From Lachnospiraceae bacterium (GTDB lineage Bacteria > Bacillota > Clostridia > Lachnospirales > Lachnospiraceae), in contig JAQYAV010000137.1 of NCBI GenBank assembly GCA_029338675.1, positions 52,643-116,642 of the forward strand: a stretch of DNA of 64,000 nt. The letters are read 5' to 3'. Below, piece by piece: positions 63,835 to 64,000 of the stretch. Under the pieces are notes generated by a model. The model was not told the DNA's origin. It searched no databases and saw nothing but the letters and a program-made list of their open reading frames with translations. Position 1 is the first letter of the stretch. The number at the start of each line of letters is the position of its first letter. The position numbers were made by a program, and so were the translations under genes.

Positions 63835-64000
63835 GAATGAGTTGTCGCTAATGACAACAAATAATGAACTTTGACATATTAATAACATGACAACCCTGAA
63901 AATTCTTTAAGAGATTTTCAAGGATTTAGAAAAATCCTATTCCAAGAATGGAAACACAAAACAGTAGATAGGATCTTAGTTATAAGCTAGAGTTTATAAT
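63835..64000 (+). other. Leader of a likely rRNA operon (16S gene beyond window)
   Basis: The region after P2 is structured and gene-free: a GTTGTC/GACAAC hairpin, a CCTGAAAAT/ATTTTCAAGG stem (about 63895-63925), and a larger ATCCTAT/ATAGGAT stem near 63936-63976 that could take part in rRNA processing. No 16S sequence itself is reached. The call is inferred from the tandem strong promoters and the untranslated, folded leader. Confidence 0.55.

Overview
The window is low-GC DNA with strong Shine-Dalgarno sites, many TTG and GTG starts, and a gene order typical of motile, fibre-degrading Clostridia. The flagellar gene order, a butyryl/4-hydroxybutyrate-type CoA-transferase and a secreted GH11 xylanase with CBM36 and CE4 modules together point to a Lachnospiraceae member of the Butyrivibrio/Pseudobutyrivibrio/Roseburia kind. 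This is inference from gene content; the 16S gene lies just past the right edge.

Region 1 (1-34748) is a very long flagellar/chemotaxis operon on the plus strand: fliK (5' end cut by the window), flgD, a TIGR02530-type gene, flgE, then flbD, motA, motB, fliL, fliM, fliY, cheY, fliO-P-Q-R, flhB-A-F-G, a PilZ gene, cheB, cheA, cheW, cheC, cheD, a small membrane protein, fliA, fapA-like DUF342 and three poorly known genes. It is interrupted between flgE and flbD by about 8.3 kb (3579-11900) of unrelated cargo: a decayed pyruvate kinase, a sugar-sensor-like GGDEF protein, a decayed GNAT acetyltransferase, a Mn2+ (yybP-ykoY) riboswitch before a CaxA-type cation exchanger, a flavodiiron protein, a CoA-transferase and a glycerol-1-phosphate dehydrogenase-like enzyme. 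The downstream half of the flagellar operon has its own sigma-A promoter at 11904-11932.

Region 2 (34749-36744) is rpsB-tsf, with a structured leader and a promoter embedded in the preceding terminator. Region 3 (36745-41984) is secreted carbohydrate-active enzymes: a GH11-CBM36-CBM36-CE4 polypeptide split by one in-frame TGA, and a GHL10/YddW-type protein with six ChW repeats. Region 4 (41985-50101) is the classical rimP-nusA-ylxR-ylxQ-infB-rbfA-nrnA-truB-ribF operon, ending in a tRNA-Arg(CCG) that overlaps the ribF stop codon.

Region 5 (50102-59760) is mixed housekeeping: a membrane-anchored protein, an Lrp regulator, an RluF-like pseudouridine synthase, ligA, metA, an orphan HPt protein, a SpoVB/MurJ-like flippase, nifS-nifU (Fe-S assembly) and a PHP-family histidinol phosphatase. 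Region 6 (59761-63247) is the glycolytic cluster gapA-pgk-tpiA with hairpins between the genes. The last 750 bases are extremely AT-rich and end in two tandem consensus promoters whose early transcribed sequences are duplicated, very likely the start of an rRNA operon.

The most notable observations are the in-frame TGA in the xylanase/esterase gene, a CheB whose receiver domain lacks the phosphoacceptor Asp, the cargo island with a pyruvate kinase fossil inside the flagellar operon, the riboswitch-controlled exchanger, the Asn-rich linker of IF-2, and the ribF/tRNA overlap. I found no CRISPR array, no prophage and no intact insertion sequence.
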